This document shows positions 37,516 through 46,858 of a stretch of DNA of 64,000 nucleotides, piece by piece. Position 1 is the stretch's first letter; the number at the start of each line of letters is the position of its first letter. The DNA comes from Actinomycetota bacterium (GTDB taxonomy: Bacteria > Actinomycetota > Acidimicrobiia > Acidimicrobiales > Ilumatobacteraceae): contig CAUJET010000105.1 in the NCBI GenBank assembly GCA_963169665.1, positions 1 to 64,000 of the forward strand. The letters are read 5' to 3'. Made by a program: the position numbers and the translations under genes. Under the pieces are notes generated by a model that worked only from the letters and a program-made list of their open reading frames with translations, was not told where the DNA came from and made no database searches.

Positions 37516-37539
37516 CGGCCCGGGCACTCGCCCGGGCCG
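37516..37539 (+). terminator. hairpin ending the atp operon
   Basis: CGGCCCGGGC and GCCCGGGCCG form a perfect 10-bp stem with an ACTC loop, 62 bases after the atpC stop. No T-run follows, so it may act with Rho. Confidence 0.65.
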
Positions 37540-37554
37540 CGTCGCGTCCACCGG

Positions 37555-37560
37555 TACGCT
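37555..37560 (+). promoter_or_regulatory. -10 element TACGCT for the SDR gene
   Basis: TACGCT lies 6 bases before ATG 37567, suggesting leaderless expression. Confidence 0.5.
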
Positions 37561-37566
37561 CCGGGC

Positions 37567-38343
37567 ATGACCGCACGGCCTCCGTTCACCTCCGCACTCG
37601 TCACCGGCGCATCGAGCGGGATCGGCGAAGCGATGGTGCGGCGACTCGCCGACCAGGGCGTGCCGCAGGTGATCGTCGCCCGCCGAGCCGACCGGCTGCA
37701 GGAGTTGGCCGACGCGCACCGCGACGTCGAAGTGCTCGTCGCCGACCTGACGACCGAGGACGGCATCCGAACGGTCGCCGAACGGATCGCCAGCACCGCC
37801 GAGCCCGTCGACCTCGTCGTCAACAACGCCGGCTTCGGCACCTCAGGCGACTTCCATCTCCTCGACCCCGAGCGCCTCGACGACGAGATCCATCTCAACA
37901 TCCGCGCCCTCACCGCGCTGAGTCACGCGGCGCTCGCCGCGATGGTGCCCCGAGGACGGGGGTTCCTGCTCAACGTCAGCAGTGTGGCCAGCTTCCAGCC
38001 GGCACCGAAGCTCGCCGTGTACGCCGCCACGAAGGCCTTCGTCACGAGCCTCACCGAGAGCCTCCACGAAGAGGTGCGTGGCACCGGCGTACACGTCACG
38101 GTGCTGTGCCCCGGCCTCACCCGCACCGAGTTCCAGAGCGTGAGCAACAGCGAGTCGTACGCGAGCAGCTATCCGGCCTTCGCCTGGTTGACGGCCGAGC
38201 AGGTGGCAGCAGCGGGACTCGACGACGTCGTCAAGGGCCGGGCCATGTCGATCCCGGGCGTGATCTACAAGGGGCTCGCCATGGCCACGGGGATCACCCC
38301 GCGCGGCCTCACGCGGCGGTTGTCGAGCCTCGTCCAGCGCTGA
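37567..38343 (+). CDS. short-chain dehydrogenase/reductase
   Basis: A 258-residue classical SDR with cofactor loop TGASSGIG near the N-terminus, VNNAGFGTSG, the catalytic Ser in NVSSVASF, and Y152/K156 in YAATK. The ARRADR after the second strand suggests NADP preference. PGLTRTEF is typical of the branch annotated as SDR family NAD(P)-dependent oxidoreductase or DltE/YqjQ-like. Substrate unknown. It stands alone after the atp terminator. Confidence 0.9.
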   Translation: MTARPPFTSALVTGASSGIGEAMVRRLADQGVPQVIVARRADRLQELADAHRDVEVLVADLTTEDGIRTVAERIASTAEPVDLVVNNAGFGTSGDFHLLDPERLDDEIHLNIRALTALSHAALAAMVPRGRGFLLNVSSVASFQPAPKLAVYAATKAFVTSLTESLHEEVRGTGVHVTVLCPGLTRTEFQSVSNSESYASSYPAFAWLTAEQVAAAGLDDVVKGRAMSIPGVIYKGLAMATGITPRGLTRRLSSLVQR

Positions 38344-38361
38344 CCGTCGGTGCCCGCCGGC

Positions 38362-39381
38362 TCAGGGCATCGGCGGTCGGGCGTGTTCGAACGCACGGTC
38401 CAGTGCCAGGTCGGCGCTCTGTGCCACGAGCACCGGATCGGTCGCCTGCAGTTGGTCGATCACACCGACCACGTCGCCGAGAGCGACACCTGTGGCCGCC
38501 TGGAAGGCGGCGGCCGACGACTGCCCGTCGCTCGGCAGGAACAGCTCGCGCAACAGGTAGTTGCCGGTCTCCTTCGTGACGATCGAGCAGTACAGCGACA
38601 CCTCGGTCTCGATCGTGCCGGGGAAGGCACGGTTGTCCTGGCCGGCGATCGCCGACGACACCCCCTGGGCGATGGTCGACAGGTAGTCGTTGTCGGTGAG
38701 GGCCGCTTCGAGTGCAGCCTGGGTGTCGCTGCGGTCGATCGCGTCGATCATGCCCAGCATGTGTGACACGTGGGTGTCGAGCAGTTCGCGTACCGCATCG
38801 GCCGGCAAGGCGCCGCCGGTCGCGGTCTCGAAGAAGCTGCCGGAGTCCTCGGCATAGGTGCTGAGCTGTTGACGGGCGAGATCGGCCCCGTCGTCGTCGC
38901 CGCGCGAGATCGCCACGGCGTAGTCCACGAGGAACTGCGTGTGCTGCGCCCACTGCTGGTTGAACGCCCGGGCGCCCACCGGTCCGTACACGATCCCCAC
39001 TGCTGCCGTGATGTCGTCGGTGTTGGAGGTGAGCTCATCGATCCACGCGTCGAGGGAGGGATCGTCGGCGTAGGCCGCCCGCATCACCTGAGCGAGGGTC
39101 ACGCCGTGCCAGGTGAACTCCTTCTCCAGGCTGTTGCGGAGCAGGTCGGCGGACATCACATCGGTGCGGCCGGGGACGACTTCGGGGATCGCCGACGTCG
39201 GATCGTGCGCCAGGTCGAACACGTGTGGGATCTCGACGGCGTCGGCGCGGTCCTCGCCGCCACAGGCGGCGCTTCCGGCGAGTGCGACCAACACCGCGAA
39301 CGAGCCGGCCGTTCGCCGAGCGGCACGCGAGCGCGACGCATCGGTCCGGCAGGAACGATCACTGGTCGGTCGGACGGTCAT
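38362..39381 (-). CDS. putative lipoprotein, helical, unknown function
   Basis: A 339-residue protein with basic N-terminus, hydrophobic AVLVALAGSAAC and lipobox GSAAC, so likely lipid-anchored outside the cell. The mature part appears helical, with spaced His/Trp/Asp residues (FTWHGVTLAQVMRAAY, VYGPVGARAFNQQWAQHTQFLVDYA, LLDTHVSHMLGMIDAI). This faintly recalls four-helix bundles of exported metal-binding proteins, but that is weak inference. Its ATG overlaps the stop of the GGDEF/EAL gene (ATGA), so the two are translationally coupled and probably act together. Confidence 0.75.
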   Translation of the reverse strand: MTVRPTSDRSCRTDASRSRAARRTAGSFAVLVALAGSAACGGEDRADAVEIPHVFDLAHDPTSAIPEVVPGRTDVMSADLLRNSLEKEFTWHGVTLAQVMRAAYADDPSLDAWIDELTSNTDDITAAVGIVYGPVGARAFNQQWAQHTQFLVDYAVAISRGDDDGADLARQQLSTYAEDSGSFFETATGGALPADAVRELLDTHVSHMLGMIDAIDRSDTQAALEAALTDNDYLSTIAQGVSSAIAGQDNRAFPGTIETEVSLYCSIVTKETGNYLLRELFLPSDGQSSAAAFQAATGVALGDVVGVIDQLQATDPVLVAQSADLALDRAFEHARPPMP

Positions 39382-42314
39382 GACGGCACCTCCGGCGCTG
39401 AGTCGGATGAGGACGAGGGCGGCGCGGGCGGCGGTTCGGTCGCTCCGGGGCCACGGAGCCGCAGCGACAGGGGCGGCAGCGTCGGCAGCATCGGCCCACC
39501 GGTGATGGTCGACGAGCCAGCGGCCGTCGACGAGCCAGCGGGCGGCAGCGGCGGGACCGGGGCAGGCGCGGTGCCGCCGGGCAGCGGACTCAAGGTGGGC
39601 AGCGTGAGACCAGGCAGCGTCGGCCCCGTGGGGGACGGTGTGGGCACCACGGTGGTCGCCGTCTCGCCGGCCGTCCCCGATGCACCGTCGTCGTCGGCGT
39701 CGGCCGGATCGATCTCCGGCATCGCCGGCGCGATCGCCTGGTCGGTCGCTGGCGACCGGTCGTACAGCGGTGCGAGATCGTCGAAGGAGGTGGTGGTGAT
39801 GGAAGCCGCACGGACCGACGGCAGCGAACCGCCGTTGTGCGGAGCGGCCGCGCCGAGACCTTCGAGGTCCGGCATGACCGGCACGTCGTCGTCGTCGTCG
39901 TCGACATGCGAGACGTCGAGTTCCGTGTCGGCTCGGTCGGAGACGTCGAGCACGTCGTCGAGCGTCGGCACGGCGGCCACGGGTGACGGTGCCTGGTGCA
40001 CGGCATCGAGCTCGCGTTCGAGGACGTCGCCGAACGACGCAACCGGCCGTTCGAACCCGGGCGGCGGTGCCGCCGGCGGTGCGAGCGGCTGCAGATCGGC
40101 GAACGGCGTCGGAGCCGGCAGCGGCGCGAAGGTCGACGCCACGGACGAGGCAGCGGGTGACGTCGAGCCTCCGCCCGACGGAGCAGGCTGGCCACCGCTC
40201 GGCGCACCGACGCCGACGAGGTCGTAGGGGCTCCCGCCGATCGCATCGCCGCCGGTGGCCGGTTCATCGATCTCCGGCGCGACGTCGCGCGGCGTCAGGT
40301 GGCGCGTGCTCCAGGCGAGCAGCCAGTGGAGGAACTCGGTCGCACCCAGCGGACGGCTGATGAAGTAGCCCTGCGCCGTGTCGCATCCGAGTCGGCGCAG
40401 CTCCTCGAGGGTCGGCTCGTCCTCGATGCCTTCGGCGACGACCTCCAGGCCGAGCTGCTGGCCGAGGCCGAGGCTGAAGTTCACGACCGCAGCGGCCGCA
40501 GGGTCGGAGAACATGTTGTCGACGAACGATCGGTCGATCTTCACCGCCGAGATCGGCATCGTGGTGAGATAGCCGATCGAGGCGTAGCCCGTACCGAAGT
40601 CGTCGATCGCGATGCTCACACCGAGCTCACGGAACCGACTGACGTTCTCGGCCGCGAGGCTGTGGTCACCGAGCAGTGCGTTCTCGGTGAGTTCCAGCTC
40701 CAGCGCACTGGGAGGCAGACCGTGTGCGTCGAGCGCGGCGACGACCCGGTCGTACAGCTCCGGTGAGCCGATCGTGCGAGCCGAGATGTTCACCGCCATC
40801 TGGATCTCGAGCCCGTGACGACGCCACGATGCGCAGGTGCTCAACGCCTGGTCGAGCACGAACCAGGTGAGCGGCGCGATCAGCTCGGTGTTCTCGATGA
40901 TCGGCAGGAACTCCGCCGGCGGCACGAACCCGCGCTGCGGATGCTTCCACCGCACGAGGCACTCCACGCCGCGCACCTCGTCGCTGCGCAGGTCGAGCTT
41001 GGGCTGGAACGCGAGATGCACCTCGCCAGACGCGGTGGCGATCGCGTCGCGCAGCTCGCCGGCGAGCGAGAGACGATCGGGCGAGTAGTGGTCGAGGTTG
41101 CGCGAGTACAGACGCTTGACCGAACCAGTGCGCTTGGCCACGTACATCGCGACATCGGCGTGCTGCAGCAGTTCGTCAGCGTCGCGCCCGTCGTCGGGCC
41201 CCATGGCGATGCCGATGCTCGGCCGAACCGACACCGAGATGCCGGCGACCTCGAACGGTGCGTGGAGCACGTCCTCGATGCGCGTCGCGACGGCCAGCGC
41301 GGCCTGCGCGTGCGGCAGGTTCTCTGCCGCGATGGCGAACTCGTCGCCGCCGATGCGAGCGACTGTCGCGTCCGGCATCTGCTCGCGGAACCGATCGGCG
41401 ATCGCCTGCAGCACCGTGTCCCCACTCGGATGTCCGAGCGCGTCGTTGATCTCCTTGAAGTGATCGATGTCGACCAGAGCGAGCGCGACGTACTTCGAGC
41501 CGTAACGACGATCGAGCATCGACTGCAGGTCGAGGATCAGCTGGCGCCGGTTCGGCAGGTCGGTGAGCGCGTCGTGGGTCGCCTGATGGGCGTTCTCCTG
41601 GGCCTGCAGGCGCAGCCGGCGCGATGCTCCGGCGACCAGCCGGAACAGCGCCAGGTAGAGCACGGCGAGCCCGATCGCCAATGCCAGGTAGAGGGTGCGG
41701 GTGTCGTCGGCGATCGCCGCGGCGACCGGTGCGTACGGCACGTAGATCTCGAAGGCGCCGACGACGGTGCCCGTGTCGCCGGAGAATTGGCCGGCGGTCT
41801 CGCGCAGCGGTACGTAGACGGCGAGGAGTTGTCCGAAGTCGCGCTCCTCCATCTCCTCCGGACGGCTCAGGTCGGTGACATCGGAGTTGATCTCGCCGTC
41901 GAGGGCACGAGCGAGGCCCTCGTCGCCGGGGAACCAGCGGCCGGTGAGCACCGGGTTGTCGCTGTAGACGATCCAGTGCTGGGCGTTCCACACCTTGAGC
42001 CGAACCAGGCTGTCGGCGTCGATCGCGGCACCGATGAAGTCGTCGAGCTGCTGGCGGGTCTCCGGCGAGATGGGCAGGAAGTCCTGCTGCAGGTCAGCGG
42101 GGGTGAGGTTGGCCTGGAAGGCCCCCTCGGCCACGATCTGGGCGCGCTTGACCGCGTCGTCGAGGCTCCGCTCACGTTGGATGGATCCGAGCCATCTGCC
42201 CAGCACCAGGCCGACGGCAAGGAGCAGCACGAAGCTGATGATCGCGAACCGGACGAGGAGGCTCAGCCGCCGCGTCCGCCGCCTGGTGGGTCGCCGTACA
42301 CGCATATCGATCAC
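39378..42314 (-). CDS. membrane GGDEF/EAL protein with long Pro-rich tail
   Basis: A 978-residue c-di-GMP metabolism protein. Two membrane helices (about 20-45 and 205-228) enclose an extracytoplasmic sensor region with PVLTGRWFPGDEG. The GGDEF domain has an intact GGDEF (322-326) in RIGGDEFAIA, suggesting cyclase activity. The EAL domain has E451-C-L in place of EAL, with DDFGTG, KIDRSFV and AEGIEDE kept, so phosphodiesterase activity is plausible. After about 690 there is a roughly 290-residue low-complexity Pro/Ala/Asp-rich tail, unusual for the family. The GTG at 42314 or an ATG three codons later could start it. Confidence 0.88.
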   Translation of the reverse strand: MIDMRVRRPTRRRTRRLSLLVRFAIISFVLLLAVGLVLGRWLGSIQRERSLDDAVKRAQIVAEGAFQANLTPADLQQDFLPISPETRQQLDDFIGAAIDADSLVRLKVWNAQHWIVYSDNPVLTGRWFPGDEGLARALDGEINSDVTDLSRPEEMEERDFGQLLAVYVPLRETAGQFSGDTGTVVGAFEIYVPYAPVAAAIADDTRTLYLALAIGLAVLYLALFRLVAGASRRLRLQAQENAHQATHDALTDLPNRRQLILDLQSMLDRRYGSKYVALALVDIDHFKEINDALGHPSGDTVLQAIADRFREQMPDATVARIGGDEFAIAAENLPHAQAALAVATRIEDVLHAPFEVAGISVSVRPSIGIAMGPDDGRDADELLQHADVAMYVAKRTGSVKRLYSRNLDHYSPDRLSLAGELRDAIATASGEVHLAFQPKLDLRSDEVRGVECLVRWKHPQRGFVPPAEFLPIIENTELIAPLTWFVLDQALSTCASWRRHGLEIQMAVNISARTIGSPELYDRVVAALDAHGLPPSALELELTENALLGDHSLAAENVSRFRELGVSIAIDDFGTGYASIGYLTTMPISAVKIDRSFVDNMFSDPAAAAVVNFSLGLGQQLGLEVVAEGIEDEPTLEELRRLGCDTAQGYFISRPLGATEFLHWLLAWSTRHLTPRDVAPEIDEPATGGDAIGGSPYDLVGVGAPSGGQPAPSGGGSTSPAASSVASTFAPLPAPTPFADLQPLAPPAAPPPGFERPVASFGDVLERELDAVHQAPSPVAAVPTLDDVLDVSDRADTELDVSHVDDDDDDVPVMPDLEGLGAAAPHNGGSLPSVRAASITTTSFDDLAPLYDRSPATDQAIAPAMPEIDPADADDDGASGTAGETATTVVPTPSPTGPTLPGLTLPTLSPLPGGTAPAPVPPLPPAGSSTAAGSSTITGGPMLPTLPPLSLRLRGPGATEPPPAPPSSSSDSAPEVPS

Positions 42315-42430
42315 CTACATCGGCACGTGGAGGCGTCGGCTTGAGAGCACCTTGACGTCTGGACGGAGTCCCGGACACGCGGGCTGGCGAGATGCGGGCG
42401 ACCGGTCGGGCCTGCGTGGGGACACGTCGC

Positions 42431-42480
42431 CGATCGGCGACGATCGGCGACGATCGACGGCGATCGACGGCGATCGACGG
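42431..42480. repeat. five 10-bp tandem repeats
   Basis: CGATCGGCGA twice, then CGATCGACGG three times, perfectly in register. They lie 7 bases beyond the glpX stop codon and about 115 bases upstream of the GGDEF/EAL start. Confidence 0.85.
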
Positions 42481-42487
42481 CGAGGCG

Positions 42488-43471
42488 TTACTTGTAGTCG
42501 ACCGCGGCGAAGCTCGCCAGCTTGTCGAGGCGGTGATGGGCCTCGACCAGGCGAACCGTGCCGCTGCGCGAACGCATCACGAGGCTCTGGGTCTGCGCGC
42601 CGCGCGGGGTGAACCGCACACCGCGTAGCAGCTCGCCGTCGGTGACGCCGGTGGCGGCGAAGAAGGCGTTGTCGCCCTGGACGAGGTCGTCGGTGGTGAG
42701 CACCGCGTCGAGGTCGTAGCCGGCGGCGATGGAGGCATCGCGCTCTGCCTCGTTGCGGGGCCAGAGGCGTGCCTGGATCTCGCCGCCCATGCACTTCAGG
42801 GCTGCGGCGGCGACGACGCCCTCGGGCGTCCCGCCCACACCGAACAGCACGTCGACGCCGGCGTCGGGCCACGCGGTCGCGATCGCACCGAAGATGTCGC
42901 CGTCTCCGATCAGCTTCACCCGGGCGCCGCTGGCGCGCACCTCGGAGATCAGGTCCTCGTGGCGGGGCCGGTCGAGGATCACCACGGTCAGGTCGCGGAC
43001 GCTCTCACCCTTGGCCTTCGCGATCCACCGCAGGTTCTGGGTCGGCGTCGCGGTGATGTCGATCGACCCGGCGGCATCGGGGCCGACGGCGATCTTGGTC
43101 ATGTAGAAGCACGGGCCCGGATCGAACATGCTGCCGCGGTCACTCACGGCGATCACGGAGATGGCGTTCGCGCGGCCGAGCGCAGTGAGGCTCGTGCCGT
43201 CGATCGGGTCGACGGCGACGTCGACCTCGGGCCGGGTGCCGTCGCCGACGCGCTCGCCGTTGAACAACATGGGCGCTTCGTCCTTCTCGCCCTCGCCGAT
43301 GACGACGAGGCCGTCCATGGGCACGGTGCTGAGGACGGTGCGCATGGCGTCGACGGCTGCGCCGTCGGCGCCGAGCTTGTCACCTCGCCCGACCCACCGC
43401 GACGCGGCGAGTGCCGCGCTCTCGGTGACGCGTACGAGTTCCAGGGCGAGGTTGCGATCGGGGGCGCTCAT
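42488..43471 (-). CDS. glpX: class II fructose-1,6-bisphosphatase
   Basis: Hydrolyses fructose-1,6-bisphosphate for gluconeogenesis. The 327-residue protein shows [10 protein letters not shown], the metal-binding [27 protein letters not shown] and GVGGTPEGV, all GlpX signatures. In actinobacteria GlpX is usually the only FBPase. It stands alone and has a leaderless-type promoter. Confidence 0.96.
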   Translation of the reverse strand: MSAPDRNLALELVRVTESAALAASRWVGRGDKLGADGAAVDAMRTVLSTVPMDGLVVIGEGEKDEAPMLFNGERVGDGTRPEVDVAVDPIDGTSLTALGRANAISVIAVSDRGSMFDPGPCFYMTKIAVGPDAAGSIDITATPTQNLRWIAKAKGESVRDLTVVILDRPRHEDLISEVRASGARVKLIGDGDIFGAIATAWPDAGVDVLFGVGGTPEGVVAAAALKCMGGEIQARLWPRNEAERDASIAAGYDLDAVLTTDDLVQGDNAFFAATGVTDGELLRGVRFTPRGAQTQSLVMRSRSGTVRLVEAHHRLDKLASFAAVDYK

Positions 43472-43479
43472 CGCCCGTC

Positions 43480-43485
43480 ACGGTA
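43480..43485 (-). promoter_or_regulatory. -10 element TACCGT for glpX
   Basis: On the minus strand TACCGT lies 8 bases before the glpX ATG. Confidence 0.5.
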
Positions 43486-43554
43486 CTGCCTGGCCGTGCA
43501 GCCCGGAAGTGTCGGCCGCCGGGATGGGACGTTCGGCCCATCCCGGCGGTCATG

Positions 43555-43764
43555 TCAGGTGGAACGTGCGGTTCGCCGTCGATGCCATCGATCGCCGTGG
43601 CCGGCACGACCGAGTGCGGTGACGGCGGGGTCGTCACGACGACGTCGGGTGGCGCCGGCGCGGCGCGAGCCGCGATCCAGACGGTCCAGGTGAAGGAACT
43701 CGCGCCGGAGGTTCTCGTGACGGTCGGCGACGAGCTGCTGGGTGAGGTGTGGGTGGAGGTGCAC
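43555..43764 (-). CDS. possible small protein (69 aa)
   Basis: Starts GTG 43764 with GAAAGG about 9 bases upstream. The N-terminus HLHPHLTQQLVADRHENLRREF resembles small actinobacterial proteins that begin with a HPxLxxQLxxDRxxxLxR helix; the rest is Arg-rich and less convincing. Function unknown. It ends 83 bases upstream of glpX. Confidence 0.4.
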   Translation of the reverse strand: MHLHPHLTQQLVADRHENLRREFLHLDRLDRGSRRAGATRRRRDDPAVTALGRAGHGDRWHRRRTARST

Positions 43765-43919
43765 GGGAGTGCCTTTCGTGGTTGGTGGTATCGGAGACGG
43801 GTGGATGGGGCATGCCGCGAGCGCGCAGGGGCCTCGAGCGGGTGGGAGCGGACGCGTCGGCGCGACGGTCGCGGGGAGCGGGCGAGCACGCGGGTCGGCG
43901 AGGTCGCGGCGCGGGCGCG

Positions 43920-43991
43920 TCAGCCGCGACGAGCGGCGGCGCCACCGACGGGCGCGACGCCGAACGATCTGCGGTACGTGGACTGGATCAT
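43920..43991 (-). CDS. tiny ORF with a near-perfect Shine-Dalgarno site (23 aa)
   Basis: The minus strand has AGGAGGTGA four bases before ATG 43991, the strongest ribosome binding site in the window. The ORF encodes a 23-residue basic peptide (MIQSTYRRSFG..., ending ARRG) and stops at 43920. It could be a leader peptide for the small ORF downstream or a short functional protein. No similarity is recognised. Confidence 0.4.
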   Translation of the reverse strand: MIQSTYRRSFGVAPVGGAAARRG

Positions 43992-44141
43992 GGCGTCACC
44001 TCCTCCGTCGGTCGGGGTGCCCGGAGCGGGCACGTCATGAGTGTCTCAAGTCGTCGACGGAGCGTGCAAACGATTAATGGTGACGGCTCGATCGGCGGTT
44101 CCGCGTGCCGCCGGCAGAGTCGCGGCTGCGGATCGTGTGGG

Positions 44142-44147
44142 TACATT
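44142..44147 (+). promoter_or_regulatory. -10 element TACATT for the second S9 peptidase
   Basis: TACATT lies 7 bases before GTG 44155 and supports this start over an in-frame ATG 114 bases upstream. Confidence 0.45.
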
Positions 44148-44154
44148 CGGACGG

Positions 44155-46017
44155 GTGGAGTCCCGGTCGACCATCAGCATCGACGCGTGCGTCGGCGGTC
44201 GCGATCTCACCGAGCCGCGACTCTCGACCGACGGCAGGTGGGTGGTCGTGGCCCTCGGCGACGCCGACGGCACCTCCCTCGTGCGCTACGACCTCGATGC
44301 CGACGAGCCGACCGCCGAGCCGATCGTCACGACCCCCGCGCCGCGCGTGGGGCGCGGCCTGGGCGGAGGGTGCTGGTGCTTCGCCGACGCCGACCGGGCG
44401 ATCGTCTACGCCGGCGTGGACGGCAACCTGTGGTGGCACTCGCTCGTCGACGTGTCGGCCGCTGCCCGCCGGCTCACCGACCACGGCCCCGACCGTGTCG
44501 CGCAGGCGCCGTACGCGTCCGCCGACGGTCGCAGCGTGGTCTACGTCGTCGATCAGTCCGAGGTGTGGCACCTCGACATGTCCACCGCGGCCTCGACCCG
44601 GCTCGACGACGGCAGCGCGGACTTCTGTTTCGATCCCGAGATCGCCACGTCCGCGACGGCGGCGTCGTGGTTGGCCTGGAACGTGCCCGACATGCCGTGG
44701 GATCACGCGCGGGTGGTGCGGGCGTCGTTCGATGGACGCATCCGCGAGGAGTTCGTCCCGCGCCACAGCGTGCAACAACCACGCAGCGCGCCGGACGGTA
44801 CGAGGCTCGGCGTCCGCGACGACACCGGGTGGAACAACGTGTGGTGGGGCGACCGTCCGCTCGTCGACGAGCCGTTCGAACACGCCGGCCCCACGTGGGG
44901 TCTGGGTCAGCGTTCGTTCGCGGTCTCACCCGACGGTACCCAGGTCGCGTTCACCCGCAACGAGGCCGGATTCGGACGGCTGTGCACGGTCGACGTCGCG
45001 AGGGCCCTTGCATCAGCCGGCGACACGACGTCCGCGGTGCGGGAGCTCGGTCGGGGTGTGCACGGCCAGGTCTCATGGTGTGCCGATCGGATCGTTGCGC
45101 TGCGCACGGGGGCACGGACGCCGACGGAACTCGTCGTGTACGACGCGGTCACCGGCGACCGTCGCACCGTCGCCGTGGCGTCAACCGTGACATGGGATCG
45201 CGACCTGCTCGTCGAGCCCGACACCGTCGCGGTGCCGACCGACGACGGGGGGGTCGTGCACGCCCGGCTGTACCGGGCCGATGCAGCGTGTCGCGCCGAG
45301 GGCGAACCGCCGCGGACCATCTGCTGGCTGCACGGCGGACCGACCGACCAGTGGCAGGTGACGTTCATGCCTCGGGTGGCCTACTGGCGGGCGCAGGGGT
45401 GGGACGTGCTCGTGCCCGACCACCGCGGCAGCACCGGTCACGGCCGGTCGTACCAGCAGGCGCTGCGCGGGCGATGGGGCGAGCTCGACGTCGCCGATGT
45501 GGCGGCCGTGGTGCGACACGCACACGCCATCGGACTTGCGGAACCGTCCCGCACCGTGCTCATCGGTGGATCCGCCGGCGGTTTCACCGTGCTCGGCGTG
45601 CTGCGGCACCACCCCGGCACGGCGGCGGCTGCCGTGGTGGCCTATCCGGTAGCCGACCTCGCTGACCTCGCCGAGCGCAGCCACCGGTTCGAACGGCACT
45701 ACACGCGCACCCTCGTCGGCGAGCCACCGCCACCGCCGGCGATCGACGAGCGCGCCCGTGACCGGTCGCCCACCTGGTTCGCGGATCGCATCACCACGCC
45801 GTTGCTGGTCCTGCACGGCGAGGACGACCCGGTCGTGCCGGTCGGGCAGAGCCGGGTGCTCGTCGAGCGCATCCGCGCCGCCGGCGGCACGGTCGATCTC
45901 GTCGTGTATCCCGGCGAAGGACATGGCTTCCGACGTCGCGAGCACCAGGTCGACGAGTACCAGCGGATCGCTGCCTTCCTCGCCCGCCACGTGGCCACCG
46001 CGACGGCGGAGCGATAG
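44155..46017 (+). CDS. S9 family prolyl oligopeptidase-like hydrolase
   Basis: A 620-residue two-domain protein: an N-terminal beta-propeller with repeated PDGT/DGR motifs (RLSTDGRWVVVAL, SADGRSVVYVV, AVSPDGTQVAFTR), and a C-terminal alpha/beta hydrolase. Nucleophile S473 is in IGGSAGGFTVL, Asp in HGEDDPVVP and His in GEGHGF. TICWLHGGPTDQW carries the oxyanion region. It belongs to the acylaminoacyl-peptidase branch, distinct from the DPP IV-like one at 19098. No signal peptide. Confidence 0.88.
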   Translation: MESRSTISIDACVGGRDLTEPRLSTDGRWVVVALGDADGTSLVRYDLDADEPTAEPIVTTPAPRVGRGLGGGCWCFADADRAIVYAGVDGNLWWHSLVDVSAAARRLTDHGPDRVAQAPYASADGRSVVYVVDQSEVWHLDMSTAASTRLDDGSADFCFDPEIATSATAASWLAWNVPDMPWDHARVVRASFDGRIREEFVPRHSVQQPRSAPDGTRLGVRDDTGWNNVWWGDRPLVDEPFEHAGPTWGLGQRSFAVSPDGTQVAFTRNEAGFGRLCTVDVARALASAGDTTSAVRELGRGVHGQVSWCADRIVALRTGARTPTELVVYDAVTGDRRTVAVASTVTWDRDLLVEPDTVAVPTDDGGVVHARLYRADAACRAEGEPPRTICWLHGGPTDQWQVTFMPRVAYWRAQGWDVLVPDHRGSTGHGRSYQQALRGRWGELDVADVAAVVRHAHAIGLAEPSRTVLIGGSAGGFTVLGVLRHHPGTAAAAVVAYPVADLADLAERSHRFERHYTRTLVGEPPPPPAIDERARDRSPTWFADRITTPLLVLHGEDDPVVPVGQSRVLVERIRAAGGTVDLVVYPGEGHGFRRREHQVDEYQRIAAFLARHVATATAER

Positions 46018-46068
46018 CGTCGCCCTCGTGGATCGGCCCCTCCCGATCCCTCTCTCGACGGGACCACG

Positions 46069-46836
46069 ATGACCGACTGGAACCCCAACGATCCGGATGC
46101 GACCCGGGTCCACTACGACCTCAGCGCCTGGGACTTCGACCAGCAGGCGGAGCTGGCCGCGGCCATGGCAGACGCCGAGGTGCCCCATGCCTGGGACGGC
46201 AACGAGCTGATCGTGCCCGAGGAGATGGAGCTGCAGGCCGACGATCTCATCGCCCGCGTCGAGGCAGCACTCGGCATCGTGTCCGATCCCGGCGACGCCG
46301 ATGACCTCGGGCCCCGTCCCGCGCCGATCGAACTCGGTGCCGACGAGGCCACCACCGAGTACGACCTGGCCGACTGGTCGGCCGCCGAGCTCGACACCGT
46401 CTCGATCGCGCTCGCCGATGCCCGCATCCCGTTCCGCTGGGAGGAGCAGGTGCTGCTGGTGTCCACCGCCGACGAGGACGTGGTGGAGACGCTGCTCGAC
46501 GACATCGAGAGCGGCGAGTACGTCGACGTCGGGGCGGCGCGTGTGCCCACCGAGGCCGACGAGCGCTCCGCCGAGGTGCTCACCGAGTTCTTCCTCGCTG
46601 CCGAGCGCCTGCAGCGCGACCCGCTCGACGCCGACGGCATCGATCACCTGCGCCGCGCCACCGACGTCGCCGACCCCGACGTGGCTCCGTTCGGGGTGAC
46701 GCCGAAGTTGTGGCAGCGCACCTGCGAGCTCGCCGAGGACATCGTCGACGCGCTCGTCGACGACGAGGGCCCCGATCTCCAAGGGGCGATGGAGTCGGCC
46801 TCGTCGCTGCTCGAGCTGCTCCGCCCGCACGTCTGA
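46069..46836 (+). CDS. unknown protein with an internal domain duplication (255 aa)
   Basis: An acidic soluble protein. Residues about 15-65 (YDLSAWDFDQQAELAAAMAD, then VPHAWDGNELIVPEEM) and about 99-148 (YDLADWSAAELDTVSIALAD, then IPFRWEEQVLLVSTAD) are clearly two copies of one roughly 50-residue alpha/beta unit. A helical C-terminal domain follows (STAEV-like ERSAEVLTEFFLAAERLQRD...). The repeat resembles small signal-transducing-type folds (DUF2007-like), but I cannot name it. Same direction as the next two genes. Confidence 0.72.
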   Translation: MTDWNPNDPDATRVHYDLSAWDFDQQAELAAAMADAEVPHAWDGNELIVPEEMELQADDLIARVEAALGIVSDPGDADDLGPRPAPIELGADEATTEYDLADWSAAELDTVSIALADARIPFRWEEQVLLVSTADEDVVETLLDDIESGEYVDVGAARVPTEADERSAEVLTEFFLAAERLQRDPLDADGIDHLRRATDVADPDVAPFGVTPKLWQRTCELAEDIVDALVDDEGPDLQGAMESASSLLELLRPHV

Positions 46837-46858
46837 CCCGACGCCCACGACGACCATC

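Noticed and set aside
43742..44077. Plus-strand ORFs between glpX and the S9 peptidase
   Set aside because: Gly/Arg-rich frames without plausible start signals; the minus-strand small ORFs have better ribosome binding sites.
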